Source of the DNA: Mesorhizobium sangaii
GTDB taxonomy: Bacteria > Pseudomonadota > Alphaproteobacteria > Rhizobiales > Rhizobiaceae
Length of the DNA stretch: 64,000 nt
Assembly: GCF_014207355.1 (NCBI RefSeq)
Contig: NZ_JACHEF010000003.1
Coordinates: 595,763-659,762, forward strand
Direction of reading: 5' to 3'
This document shows, piece after piece, positions 29,129-39,300 of the stretch. The notes beneath the pieces were generated by a model that made no database searches, had not been told where the DNA came from, and saw only the letters and a list, made by a program, of their open reading frames with translations. Each line of letters begins with the position of its first letter. Position 1 is the first letter of the stretch. A program made the translations under genes and the position numbers.

Positions 29129-30316
29129 ATGTTGACCATCGGCAAGCGCGACGCAAGCGGCACGACCGCGGGAGAGGCTGACCACGAACCGCGCGTGGCG
29201 ATCGGCGAGGAGGACGGCATTCTCGGCTGCGCCTTCTCTGGAGTCTGGACGACACGGACCGTCGCGCTGATTGACGCCGATATGCGCAAGATCGAGAAAC
29301 GAAGTGGTTTCAAGACTTTGGCGCTCGATCTTTCGAAGATCGAGAAGATGGACACCGCCGGCGCCTGGCTGATCGACCGGCTGGTCAGTGCCTTCGAGAA
29401 GAAGGGCGTCAAGATCAGCCTGCAAGGCCAGAGCGAGATTGCCAACATCCTGCTCGACGCAGTGGGCGAGGCCGTCCGGCGCGAACCCGAATCCGGTCCG
29501 GCGCGGCCACCCAACATCATCATTCGCGCGCTGGAGGCCGTCGGCCGGCGCGTATATGAGATGCGCGACGACTTCCTCGCCTCGATGAACATCCTCGGCG
29601 CCACCATCCGCGGCGCGCAGATGAAGCTCGGCCGCGGCCATGCCGTCAACCCGGCGGCGATCTTCAACCAGATCGATCGCATGGGCGTCGGCGCCATACC
29701 GGTGGTGGTGCTGATGTCGGCGATCGTCGGCGCCATCGTTGCCCAGCAAGGCGCCTATCAGCTCAGCTACTTCGGCGCCGATATCTTCGTCGTCGACCTG
29801 GTTGGCGTGCTGATCCTGCGCGAGCTCGGCGTGCTGATGACGGCGATCATGATCGCTGGCCGCTCCGGCAGCGCGATCACCGCCGAGATCGGCTCGATGA
29901 AGATGCGCGAGGAGGTCGATGCGCTAAAGGTCATCGGCCTCAACCCGATCGGCGTGCTGGTCTTTCCGCGCCTGGTTGCGCTGGTCATCGCCTTGCCGTG
30001 CCTCACCATCATCGCCAATTTCGCGGCACTCGGCGGCGGCATCGTCGCGGCGTGGCTGTACTCCGATATAGCGCCTGCCGCCTTCATCGACCGGCTGCGC
30101 GTCGCCATCGATCTCAGCACCATTTTCGCCGGCCTGATCAAGGCGCCGTTCATGGCCATGATCATCGGCACGATTGCCTCGGTCGAAGGCATGAAGGTCG
30201 GCGGCAGCGCCGAATCGCTCGGCCAGCACGTCACCGCCTCGGTGGTGAAGTCGATCTTCGTCGTCATCATCCTCGATGGGCTTTTCGCCATCTTCTACGC
30301 AGCGATCGAGTTCTGA
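29129..30316 (+). CDS. mlaE: MlaE-family ABC permease with N-terminal STAS (MlaB-like) domain
   Basis: A 395-residue fusion. Residues about 25-130 form a STAS-like domain (LALDLSKIEKMDTAGAWLIDRL is the core), the counterpart of free MlaB in E. coli. Residues about 170-395 form the MlaE permease with five or so transmembrane helices and the conserved RELGVLMTAIMIAGRSGSAITAEIGSMK motif. With the next three genes it makes an inner-membrane MCE system that moves phospholipids between membranes to preserve outer-membrane asymmetry. First gene of a four-gene operon; the ATPase gene starts one base after its stop codon. Confidence 0.92.
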   Translation: MLTIGKRDASGTTAGEADHEPRVAIGEEDGILGCAFSGVWTTRTVALIDADMRKIEKRSGFKTLALDLSKIEKMDTAGAWLIDRLVSAFEKKGVKISLQGQSEIANILLDAVGEAVRREPESGPARPPNIIIRALEAVGRRVYEMRDDFLASMNILGATIRGAQMKLGRGHAVNPAAIFNQIDRMGVGAIPVVVLMSAIVGAIVAQQGAYQLSYFGADIFVVDLVGVLILRELGVLMTAIMIAGRSGSAITAEIGSMKMREEVDALKVIGLNPIGVLVFPRLVALVIALPCLTIIANFAALGGGIVAAWLYSDIAPAAFIDRLRVAIDLSTIFAGLIKAPFMAMIIGTIASVEGMKVGGSAESLGQHVTASVVKSIFVVIILDGLFAIFYAAIEF

Positions 30317-30317
30317 G

Positions 30318-31133
30318 ATGACGTTGCGCAGCAGGACAAGGGCGGTCGCGGACGAAACGGGCGAGGGCGACATCGTGCTTTCGGCGCACGACATCACCGT
30401 CTCCTTCGCCGACAAGCTCATACTCGACAAGCTGTCGCTCGATATCCGGCGAGGTGAGATCCTCGGCTTTGTCGGCGCCTCGGGCGCCGGCAAATCCGTT
30501 CTGCTGCGCACCATTCTCGGCCTGACGCGCAAGCAGTCGGGCACGATCAAGCTGTTCGGCGTCGATGTCGAGAAGGCGAGCGATGTGGAGCGTCTGCGCA
30601 TTGACATGCGGCTTGGAGTGCTGTTCCAGCACGGCGCCCTGTTTTCGGCGCTGACGGTGCTGGAAAACGTCCAGGTGCCGATGCGCGAATATCTCGACCT
30701 GCCGCGAAAGCTGATGGACGAACTGGCGATGCTCAAGGTCGAGCTGGTCGGGCTGCCGCCGGACGCCGCGCAGAAATTCCCGTCCGAACTTTCCGGGGGC
30801 ATGATCAAGCGGGCGGCGCTGGCACGGGCGCTGGCGCTCGACCCCGACATCGTCTTCCTCGACGAGCCAACATCCGGCCTCGATCCGATCAGCGCGGCGG
30901 AGTTCGACGAACTGGTCGTCAAGCTGCGCGATACGATGGACCTGACTGTTTACATGGTGACGCACGATCTCGACACGCTTTTCACCGCTTGCGATCGCGT
31001 GGCTGTGCTCGGCAAGAAGAGAGTGCTGGTCGAAGGCGCCATAGACGACATGCTGAAGAGCGAGGAGCCGTGGGTAAAGTCCTATTTCCGCGGAAAACGC
31101 GCCCGGCAACTTGATCTTGCGGCGCGCGCATAG
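30318..31133 (+). CDS. mlaF: Mla-type ABC transporter ATP-binding protein
   Basis: A 271-residue ATPase that powers the MlaE permease. Motifs: Walker A GASGAGKS, Q-loop LGVLFQHGALFS, signature LSGGMIKRAALARAL, Walker B DIVFLDEPTSGLDP, and the switch histidine in VTHDLDT. LFSALTVLENV after the Q-loop is typical of the MlaF/Ttg2A subgroup. The ATG at 30318 was chosen because it follows the mlaE stop with one base between, giving coupled translation; the frame is open upstream to 30276 but that would overlap mlaE. Confidence 0.93.
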   Translation: MTLRSRTRAVADETGEGDIVLSAHDITVSFADKLILDKLSLDIRRGEILGFVGASGAGKSVLLRTILGLTRKQSGTIKLFGVDVEKASDVERLRIDMRLGVLFQHGALFSALTVLENVQVPMREYLDLPRKLMDELAMLKVELVGLPPDAAQKFPSELSGGMIKRAALARALALDPDIVFLDEPTSGLDPISAAEFDELVVKLRDTMDLTVYMVTHDLDTLFTACDRVAVLGKKRVLVEGAIDDMLKSEEPWVKSYFRGKRARQLDLAARA

Positions 31134-31147
31134 CCATAAGTGGGACA

Positions 31148-32521
31148 ATGGAAACCAGAGCCAACTACGTTATTGTCGGCATTTTCACGCTGGCCGCGAT
31201 CCTGGCGGCGTTTGCCTTCGTTTACTGGACGGCGGCGATCGGCGACAAGGGCGAGACCACGTTGCTGCGCGTGCGTATCCCGGGCTCTGCTTCCGGGCTT
31301 GGCCGCGGCAGTTTCGTGCTGTTCAACGGCGTCAAGGTCGGTGACGTCAGGCGCGTCTATATCGATGTCGACAATCCGACCGTCGCCATCGCCGACACCG
31401 AGATCGATCGCCTGACGCCGATCACCAAGTCGACGCAGGCCGATATCGGCCTCGCCGGCCTCACCGGACAGGCCAATATTGAACTCAAGGGCGCTGACCC
31501 TAAGGAAATAAAGCTCCTCGACCAGGCCGAGAAGGAAGGCAAGGTCGCCGAGATCGTTGCCAACCCATCGGCGGTGACCAATCTGCTGCAGACGGCGCAG
31601 AACATCTTCAGCCGCGCCGACAAGGTGCTTTCGGAGCTTGAAGGCTTCACCAAGGACGTTCGAGGGCCGCTGACGCAAACCGTCAAGAACGCGCAGACCT
31701 TCTCCGATGCGCTGGCCAAGAATTCGGACGGCATCGACAAGTTCCTGTCCAGCGTCAGTGCGCTTTCCGACGAGCTGAAAGGCGTTTCCGGCAAGCTCGA
31801 CGGCACGCTGAAAGCAGCCGAAGGGCTGCTCAACGCCGTCGACAAGGACAAGATCAAGAGCATCGTCGCCAACGTCGATGCGGCAACCGCGAATCTCAAG
31901 CAGACGTCGACGCAGCTCGACGGCGTGATCAAGAATGTCGACACCGCGGTCGGGTCGGTAAACGATTTCGCCAAGAAGACGCAAGGCACGCTGGCCAAGG
32001 TAGACGGCGTGCTCGATGGCATCGATCCGGCGCAGGTACGCTCCGCACTGGCCAACATCCAGAAAGCCAGCGAAAACGCCGACAAGGCCGCCGCCGACAT
32101 CGCCGAGGTGACCGACAAATTCGCCAACCGGGCCGACGACATCGACCAGACGATCAAGGATGCCAAGCAACTGGCGCAGCGGCTCAACGATGCCTCGGTG
32201 CGTGTCGACGGCATCCTCGCCAAGGTCGACACCTTGCTCGGGTCAGGGCAGGCCGACGGCGTGATGGCCGACGCCAGGAATACGCTGAAGTCGTTCAAGC
32301 AGGTTGCCGACACTTTGAATTCGCGCCTGGGCGTCATTACCGACAATCTGGCACGCTTCTCGGGCCAGGGGCTTTCGAATGTCGAGGCGCTGGTGCAGGA
32401 CAGCCGTCGTTCGATCAGCCGCATCGAGGAAGCCGTAACGGATCTCAGCCGCAATCCGCAGCGCATCCTTTCGGGTGGCGATGGCGAGGTCCGGCAATTC
32501 GATGGCAGGGCGCGGCGTTGA
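31148..32521 (+). CDS. mlaD: MCE-domain substrate-binding protein (MlaD family)
   Basis: A 457-residue protein anchored by an N-terminal transmembrane helix (YVIVGIFTLAAILAAFAFVYW). It is followed by the MCE domain (about residues 40-125, with GLGRGSFVLFNGVKVGDVRRV) that binds and shuttles lipids in the periplasm. A long alpha-helical coiled region from about residue 140 to 440 has many Asp-Lys-Ala repeats. It is larger than E. coli MlaD (183 aa); the long helical tail resembles Ttg2C/PqiB-like MCE proteins that may reach across the periplasm. Third gene of the operon, 14 bp after mlaF. Confidence 0.92.
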   Translation: METRANYVIVGIFTLAAILAAFAFVYWTAAIGDKGETTLLRVRIPGSASGLGRGSFVLFNGVKVGDVRRVYIDVDNPTVAIADTEIDRLTPITKSTQADIGLAGLTGQANIELKGADPKEIKLLDQAEKEGKVAEIVANPSAVTNLLQTAQNIFSRADKVLSELEGFTKDVRGPLTQTVKNAQTFSDALAKNSDGIDKFLSSVSALSDELKGVSGKLDGTLKAAEGLLNAVDKDKIKSIVANVDAATANLKQTSTQLDGVIKNVDTAVGSVNDFAKKTQGTLAKVDGVLDGIDPAQVRSALANIQKASENADKAAADIAEVTDKFANRADDIDQTIKDAKQLAQRLNDASVRVDGILAKVDTLLGSGQADGVMADARNTLKSFKQVADTLNSRLGVITDNLARFSGQGLSNVEALVQDSRRSISRIEEAVTDLSRNPQRILSGGDGEVRQFDGRARR

Positions 32522-32600
32522 CTTCGGGCTCGGCACGCCCCAAGAACATGAGCCAAGAAAGCGGGTTGATCTTACGATCCGGGGACAACGGGGATCGCGC

Positions 32601-33209
32601 GTGAAGTCTGTGTGGGTGAGAACGGGCGGGTTGACATCGGCTGCGGCACTGTTTGCCCTGACACTCGCGGGTTGCGCGGTGCTGGGCGGCAAGCCTGCGC
32701 CGCTCGATACCTTCGAGCTGTCGGCGCCTTCGGTCGACGCGCATGGCCACAGCCGCCGACAAATCCTGATCGCGCAACCATCGGCGCTCAAGGCGCTGGA
32801 TAGCCAGAACATCGTCATCAAGCCGTCGGATCGCTCGATCCAGTATCTCAAGGGCGCGCAATGGGCCGACCGGCTGCCGCTGATCGTGCAGGCGCGGCTG
32901 GCCGAGACATTCCAGCGTTCGGGCAGCTTTGCCGGCGTCGGCAAGCCGGGCGAGGGCCTGGCGATCGACTACCAGGTGATCGTCGAGGTCCGGTCTTTCG
33001 AAGTCCGCGTCGACGGCGGCGAGCACGCAGAGGTTAACCTGTTCGTGCGGATATTGAACGACCGCAATGGAGAGGTGCGTGCCTCCAAGAGCTTCACCGC
33101 ATCGGCGCCAGTTTCAGGCAGCGGCAATCCTGCCTATGTCAGCGCGCTCGACAGCGCGTTTGGAGATACCGCCAAGCAGATCGTGCGTTGGACGGATACG
33201 ATCATCTGA
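32601..33209 (+). CDS. ABC-type transport auxiliary lipoprotein (PqiC/LptO-like)
   Basis: A 202-residue lipoprotein: hydrophobic signal followed by lipobox LAGC (acylated Cys near residue 24), then a domain with segments LDTFEL, AQWADRLPLIVQARLAETFQ and SFEVRVDGG that match the auxiliary lipoproteins found with MCE transporters. It likely sits in the outer membrane or periplasm as the partner of MlaD. A GTG at 32601 is the natural start, giving a standard signal peptide; an ATG at 32475 lies within mlaD and would give an abnormally long leader. Last gene of the operon; a strong terminator follows at 33321-33350. No mlaC-like gene is present. Confidence 0.85.
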   Translation: MKSVWVRTGGLTSAAALFALTLAGCAVLGGKPAPLDTFELSAPSVDAHGHSRRQILIAQPSALKALDSQNIVIKPSDRSIQYLKGAQWADRLPLIVQARLAETFQRSGSFAGVGKPGEGLAIDYQVIVEVRSFEVRVDGGEHAEVNLFVRILNDRNGEVRASKSFTASAPVSGSGNPAYVSALDSAFGDTAKQIVRWTDTII

Positions 33210-33320
33210 TCGCCGTAAAAGCTTTGATCGCCCAACGTTTCTGAAAATGCTGGCGCCTGAAGCCGTGCAAGGGACGCGGCGCTTGCGGACGCGCCGACGA
33301 GCACAAAATCGGCTGAAACG

Positions 33321-33350
33321 AAAAAAGGCGGGATGTTTCCCGCCTTTTTT
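33321..33350. terminator. bidirectional terminator between Mla operon and rgsE
   Basis: Perfect stem AAAAAAGGCGGGA / TCCCGCCTTTTTT with a four-base loop. The T-run on one strand and the A-run on the other allow it to end both the plus-strand Mla operon and the minus-strand giant gene, which stops at 33370. Confidence 0.92.
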
Positions 33351-33369
33351 CTTTTGCCCTACCGGGTGA

Positions 33370-36300
33370 TCAATGCAGGCGACCGCTGGCGTGGGCCAGC
33401 ATGGTGTAGACCTTGCCCGTGTCCGACGTCAGGTAGGTCTGCGCCATGATGTTGTCGCGGTCGTTGCGCGAGACATCCTTGAGCAGCTTCTCGAAATCGT
33501 CGCAGTAGCGGTCGACGGCAGTGCGGAACTCGGCCTCCGCCTGATACTTGCGACGGATCTCGTCGAACGTCTGCTGGCCCTTCAGCGTGTACAGCCGCCG
33601 CGTGAACACGTCACGCTCGCCACGCCGGTAGCGGTTCCACAGTTCGATCGAAGCATCGTGGTCGATGGCCCGCGCGATGTCGACGGAGAGCGAGTTCAGC
33701 GATTCCACGACATGCAGCGGCGAGCGCTGGGCAGGAGCCGCGCGCGGTGCTTCCGCGGGCGTTGCCGGTCTGGCGTCCTCTTCGCGCGATGCCCCGGTCA
33801 GGAGATCGCGCACCCAGCCGCCCTGTGGTGTACGGGCGCCGGCATCGGCACGCTGGCGCGGTGCCGCCTCGGCCGGACGCTCCAGATCGAGCGTGCCGCG
33901 CAATGGGGTGCCGCCCAACGGTGCCTGGGGTGTGCGCAGCTCCGGCTGCGGCGCCGGTGGTGCACGCCGTGGTGGCTCGGCAGGGCGTGCGGCCGGCGCT
34001 TGCGGCGCCGGGCGCAGATTGCGCTGCTCGGAGGCATCGCCGCCGCCGCGGCCCGACTTCGCAACGATCTCCGAAAGCTCTTTCAGGGCGTTGATCTGCT
34101 CGGAAACGGCACGGCGGATGGCCGAGGTCGATTCCTTTGCCTCTTCCGGCATCTCGATGACGCCCTTCTTGAGCTCGGCGCGTGTCAGGTCGAGCTCGCT
34201 CTTGATCGAGCCCGCGGTGCGCCGCATCTCTTCGGTCGCATCGGCGAAGCGCTTGGTCGCCGAATCGACGACATCGGTGATGGCGTTGCGGATCTTGTCG
34301 GCCGACTCCATCGTCTTGCCCTCGGCGTTCTGCAGCGTCTGGCCGACGAGATTTTCGAACGAGCGCATGACCCTTTCGAGATCTTCCGACTTCTTGACCA
34401 GGCCGACGGCGAGATCCTCGAGCGACGACTGCCTTTCGAGCGTGTGCTCGAGGTTGCTCTGAGCCGAGCTCAGCAGGTCCGAGGCGCTGGCCAGCAGGCG
34501 GCTGTGTTCGTCGAACTTGGTGGCGATCGAAGCGACCTCGCGCAAGGTGGACGACGACAGTTCCGTCAGCCTTGTCGTGTTCGAATCGACCAGCCGTGCC
34601 GAGCTGGCGAAGGTTTGCGCGGCCTTCTCGGTGGTGGCGGCGAAGCTTTGCGTGCTGCCGCTCAGACGTTCGTCGACCTGGCCGAGGTTGACCGCGGCCT
34701 GCTCGATCAATTGACCGAGCTGCGAGCTGGACGTGGTCATGCGGCCAATGAGATCGGCGACGCTGTCGGACAGCGACGAGCGGGCGCCTTCGACCGCCGA
34801 CAAGGTCTCGGCGGTGCGGTTGGCGAGCGCGTTGACAAGTGCGGCATTCTCGCTGCGCAGCTTCTCGGTGGCGCGTTCGGTGACCTCTTCCATGCTCTTT
34901 TGCAGTTCAGAACCGCCCTGGGCGAAGCGCTCGACCAGCGGCCGCGCGGTCTCGTCGAGGATCTTCGACATTTCGGCCGAACGCGCCGCGAGCATGGTGT
35001 TGAGCTCGCGGGTGTTGGCGCCGATCGTCTTGGCGGCGTCGTTGGTGCTCTGGCCGATATGCTGGCCAACCGCGGTGAAGGTCTCCGCGATAACATTGGC
35101 GCGCGAGACGAGTTGCGCCTCGGCATTCGCCACCTGTTCGTTGATCCTTTGGCCCATCGTCTCGGCCGTGTAGGCGAGGCGGTTCTCGACGCCTGAGACC
35201 TGCTCTTCGACACGGGCGGCCGCAGCCGCCGCGCTCGATGCGAGCCGCTCGTCGGCGCCGGTAAGCGCCTGTTCGATTTCGCGGGCATGCACGGCCATTT
35301 CCTGACCGGTCCGCCTTGCACGTTCGGCGACCCTCTGCTCGGTGTCGGCAAAGGCGCCGACGATGGTCTCGGCATGTTCGCCGATCGTCGACGAGCTGCT
35401 GGCGATGCGCGACACCAGACGCTGATCGGCTTCGTCGAAGATGCGGCCGATTTCCGACGCACGGCTCGACAGCGCTTCCGAACCTTCGGCGATGCGCGAG
35501 ACCAATTGCTGGTCGGCGGCATCGAAGATACGGCCGAGGTCCGATGCTCGTGCGGCAAGCGCCTCGGCGGATTCGCCGATGCGCATACCGAGCCGCTGGT
35601 CGGCGCCTTCGAAGTTGCGCAGGATGTCGCCGGCGCGGGCTGCGAGCGACTGTGCGGTTTCGACAGCGCGGGCGACCAGCTTCTGGTCTGCCGCATCGAA
35701 CGCGCCGGCAATCTCGGCTGCACGGGTGGCCATATGGTCGGCGGTGTCCTGAGCCCGGGCGGCAAGCTGATCGGCGGTTTCCTGGGCGCGGGCGGCGATC
35801 CTCTGGTCCGCCACGTCGAAGGTGCCGGCGATCTCGCTTGCACGAGCGGCCAGCTGGTCAGCGGTTTCATGGGCGCGGGCCAGCAGGGAGCTGGAGGTGT
35901 CATCAGCGCGGGCAAGCAAGGCGTTCGACGTATCTTCCGCACGGGTGTGGAGGCGACGATCGGCTTCCTCGAAGGTGCGAGCGATGTCTTCGGCCCTCGC
36001 CAGCAGGGCGGCGGAGGTCTGCTCGGCGCGCTCGGCGATCTTGCGGTCGGCGTCGCTGAACGCGGCACCGGCCTGCTCATGCAGCGTGCTGGTGACTTCG
36101 AGGACCTTTTCGCGCAACGCGCCGGCAACGAAGACCGCACTCTTCTCGAGCACGGCTCGGACGTTGTCGACGCCTGTCGAGAGCGCCCGCTCCATGGTGC
36201 CGGCGCGCTCCTCGATGACGCCGGTCTGGCGACTGAATGCCTGCTCGATCTTCTCGACATCGGCAGCGATCGCGGCTGAGATATCAGTGCTCCTGGCGGC

Positions 36301-39300
36301 GATCTGGTCGATATGGCCCGAGAGCGAGCGGTCGACGTCCTGGCGGGTCTCGGCGAGCTTGCCGAGATCGTCTTCCAGGGCACGGGCCAGCATGTTGCGG
36401 CCTTCCGACAGCTTGCCGACATGGCTGGCGATGATGTCGTCGATATCGCTGCGGCTTGCGGAAAGCTTCTGCAGGTCGGCTTCCAGCGCACGCTTGAGGA
36501 TATCGCGACCTTCGGCGAGCTTCTCGACCTGGCCGGCGACCAGTCCGTCGATGCTGGAGCGACTTTCCGCCAGCTTGGCAAGATCGTCTTCGAGCGCCTT
36601 CGTCAGGGCCGAGCGCTCGCCGACAAGTCTATCCGAATGGCTGTTCACCAGGCCGCTGACGTTTTGGAGATCAGCCTCGAGTGCCCGGGCGAACTGCGCC
36701 CGGTCATCGACCAGTTTCTGCGACTGGTCGGCAACGGTGCTCGTAATCGCATTGAGGTCGGCTTCCAGCGCGCGCCGCAGGATGTCACGGCCTTGCGACA
36801 GCTTCTCGACTTGACCGGCTACCAGCCCGTCGATGCTGGAACGGCTTTCGGCCAGCTTGGCAAGATCGTCTTCGAGCGCCTTCGACAGGGTCGAGCGCTC
36901 TCCGACAAGCCGTTCCGCATGGCTGCCTACCAGGCCACTGACGTTTTCGAGATCAGCCTCGAGTGCCTTCGACAACGTCGAACGATCCTGGGCGAGCCGC
37001 TCGGAGTGGCTGTTGACAAGGCTGTTGACGCTTTCGAGATCGGCCTCGAGCGCACGGGCGAACTGCGCCCGGTCATCGACCAGTTTCTGCGACTGGTCGG
37101 CTACGGTGCTCTGGATCGCATTAAGGTCGGCTTCCAACGCACGCCGCAGGATGTTGCGGCCTTCCGACAACTTCTCGACCTGACCGGCGACCAGCCCGTC
37201 GATGCTGGAGCGGCTCTCCGCCAGCTTGGCGAGGTCATCTTCAAGCGCCTTCGACAAGGTCGAACGATCCTGAACGAGCTTGTTCATGTGGTCGGCGATG
37301 ACGCTGTTCACATTCTGCAGGTCGGCTTCCAGCACCCGTGAAAGCTGCCCGCGATCCTCGGCCAGCCTTTCCGACTGGCTGGCTATAACGCCCTTGATCG
37401 TGTTCAGATCGGATTCCAGCGCCCGCTTGAGAATGTCGCGGCCTTCGGCGAGCTTCTCGACCTGGCCGGCAACCAGACCATCGATGCTCGAGCGGCTTTC
37501 GGCCAATTTGGCAAGATCAGCCTCGAGCGTCTGCGACAGCAGACTGCGATCCTCGACCAGCCGTCCCGAATGGCTGTCGATCAGTCCGCGTATGCTGGAC
37601 AGATCGTTGTCGAGCGACTGGGAAAGCTGCGTGCGGTCGTCCGCCAGCTTGGCGGAATGGGCTTCGATCAGGCTCTTGATACCGCTGATGTCGTTTTCCA
37701 GTGCCTTGGCGAGCACGGCGCGACCCTCGGCGATCTTCTCGACCTGGCCGGCGACCAGACCGTCGATGCTGGCGCGGCTGTCGGACAGTTTGCCAAGATC
37801 GGCTTCCAGGGCGCGCGACAGGATGCTGCGGCCCTCGGCCAGCTTTCCGACGTGTCCGGCAACCATTTCATCAATGATTGTGCGAGCTTGCACCAGTTTC
37901 CCGGAGTCTTCGTTCAAGGCAGCGGAGAGCCTGTTGCGGCCTTCTTCCAGCCTTTCAAGATGGCCGCCGAGCGACGCATCGATGGCCGCCCGCGATTCAT
38001 TGACCTTGCGCAGATCCTCTTCGAGGGCGCGCGCGATCAGGCTGCGGCCTTCGGCCAGCTTCTGCACCTGGTTGGTCACCGCCGCATCAATGCCGGCGCG
38101 ACCTTCGTCGAACTTCGCCAGGTCGGCCTGCATGGCCTCGGCCATGCGATCACGGCTTTCCGAAAGCTTGCGGCTGTGGTTTTCGACGGCCTCCTCGATG
38201 CCAGCGCGGGCGTCGGCAAGCCGCTGAATATCGCTATCGAACGAACGCGATACGACATGACGCGCGGCTTCCATACGGCCGGCGAAGTCGCTGGCGCGGG
38301 CTTCGAGCATAGAGGAGGTCGAGGTGACGATGTCGGCCATATCGGCGCCGATCTGGGTCTTGCCCTGATCGATCATCGCCGACAGCGTGTCCTTGCTCTC
38401 GGCAAAGGTGTGCGCGATTTCGCGGGCACGCTCGACCAGCGTCTCATTGATCTGGCGGGCGCGGGCCTCGAGCGCCGCGTTGAGCTTCTGCGTTCCGGTG
38501 TCGAGCGCCTCGGCGCGGGTCTGGAACTCGCTGATCAGCGCCTGGCCGCGTTCGGCGAGCGTCCGCTCTATGCCGTTGAGGCTGGCCTCGAATTCAGAAT
38601 TGAGGGTGCGCGCGGCACCGCCGAGCAGAGACACCATGCCGGTGGTGCGATCGTCGAGGAGATCGGTCAACGACCGCGTCAGGCCGTCGGTGGTGTCCGT
38701 CAGTTTGGCTATGCGGGTGTCGAGAAGGCTGGCGAAGGCCTCGCCGGAGGTCGACAGCTTGTCGGTGATCGTATCGAGCCGGCCTTCCACCGAATCGAAG
38801 ATCGACAAAGAGCTTTCATTGATGCGGTCGATGAGCGTGTCGCCGGAATTGGTGATCGTCATCGACAGCTTGGTCGACGCATTGAGGATGCTGTCGCGGA
38901 TGATGTCGGAGGCAGCGCCGATCTCGTCCTTCAGCGTCTCATGCGCGCCGGTGATCGAGGCGCGGACGCGCTCGGCATGGGTGACGACGGCTTCACGCTC
39001 GCTGCCGAGCCCATCGACCAGCGAACGGATGCGGGATTCGTTCTCCGAATAGGAGCGCTCGATCTGGTTGACCTCGCTGTGGACCAGCGTTTCCAGTTCG
39101 ACGGCGCGGGCAAGCGTGCGCTCGATGCCTTCGCCCATGGCGGCGACCTCGCGACGAACGGCCTGGCCGATCATCATGACGCGATCCTGGGCAAGGTTTT
39201 CCGGCTCTGTCAGGCGGAAGGCCACTTCGGTCATCGACTGGGCGGCAATGCGCATTTCCTGGGCACGGCGGATCATCGCCGCGAAGGCCCAGAACAGGAT

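Noticed and set aside
36460..37560. CRISPR-like periodic repeats
   Set aside because: Unit lengths of 87 and 108 bp code in frame for coiled-coil units; there are no unique spacers between identical short repeats.
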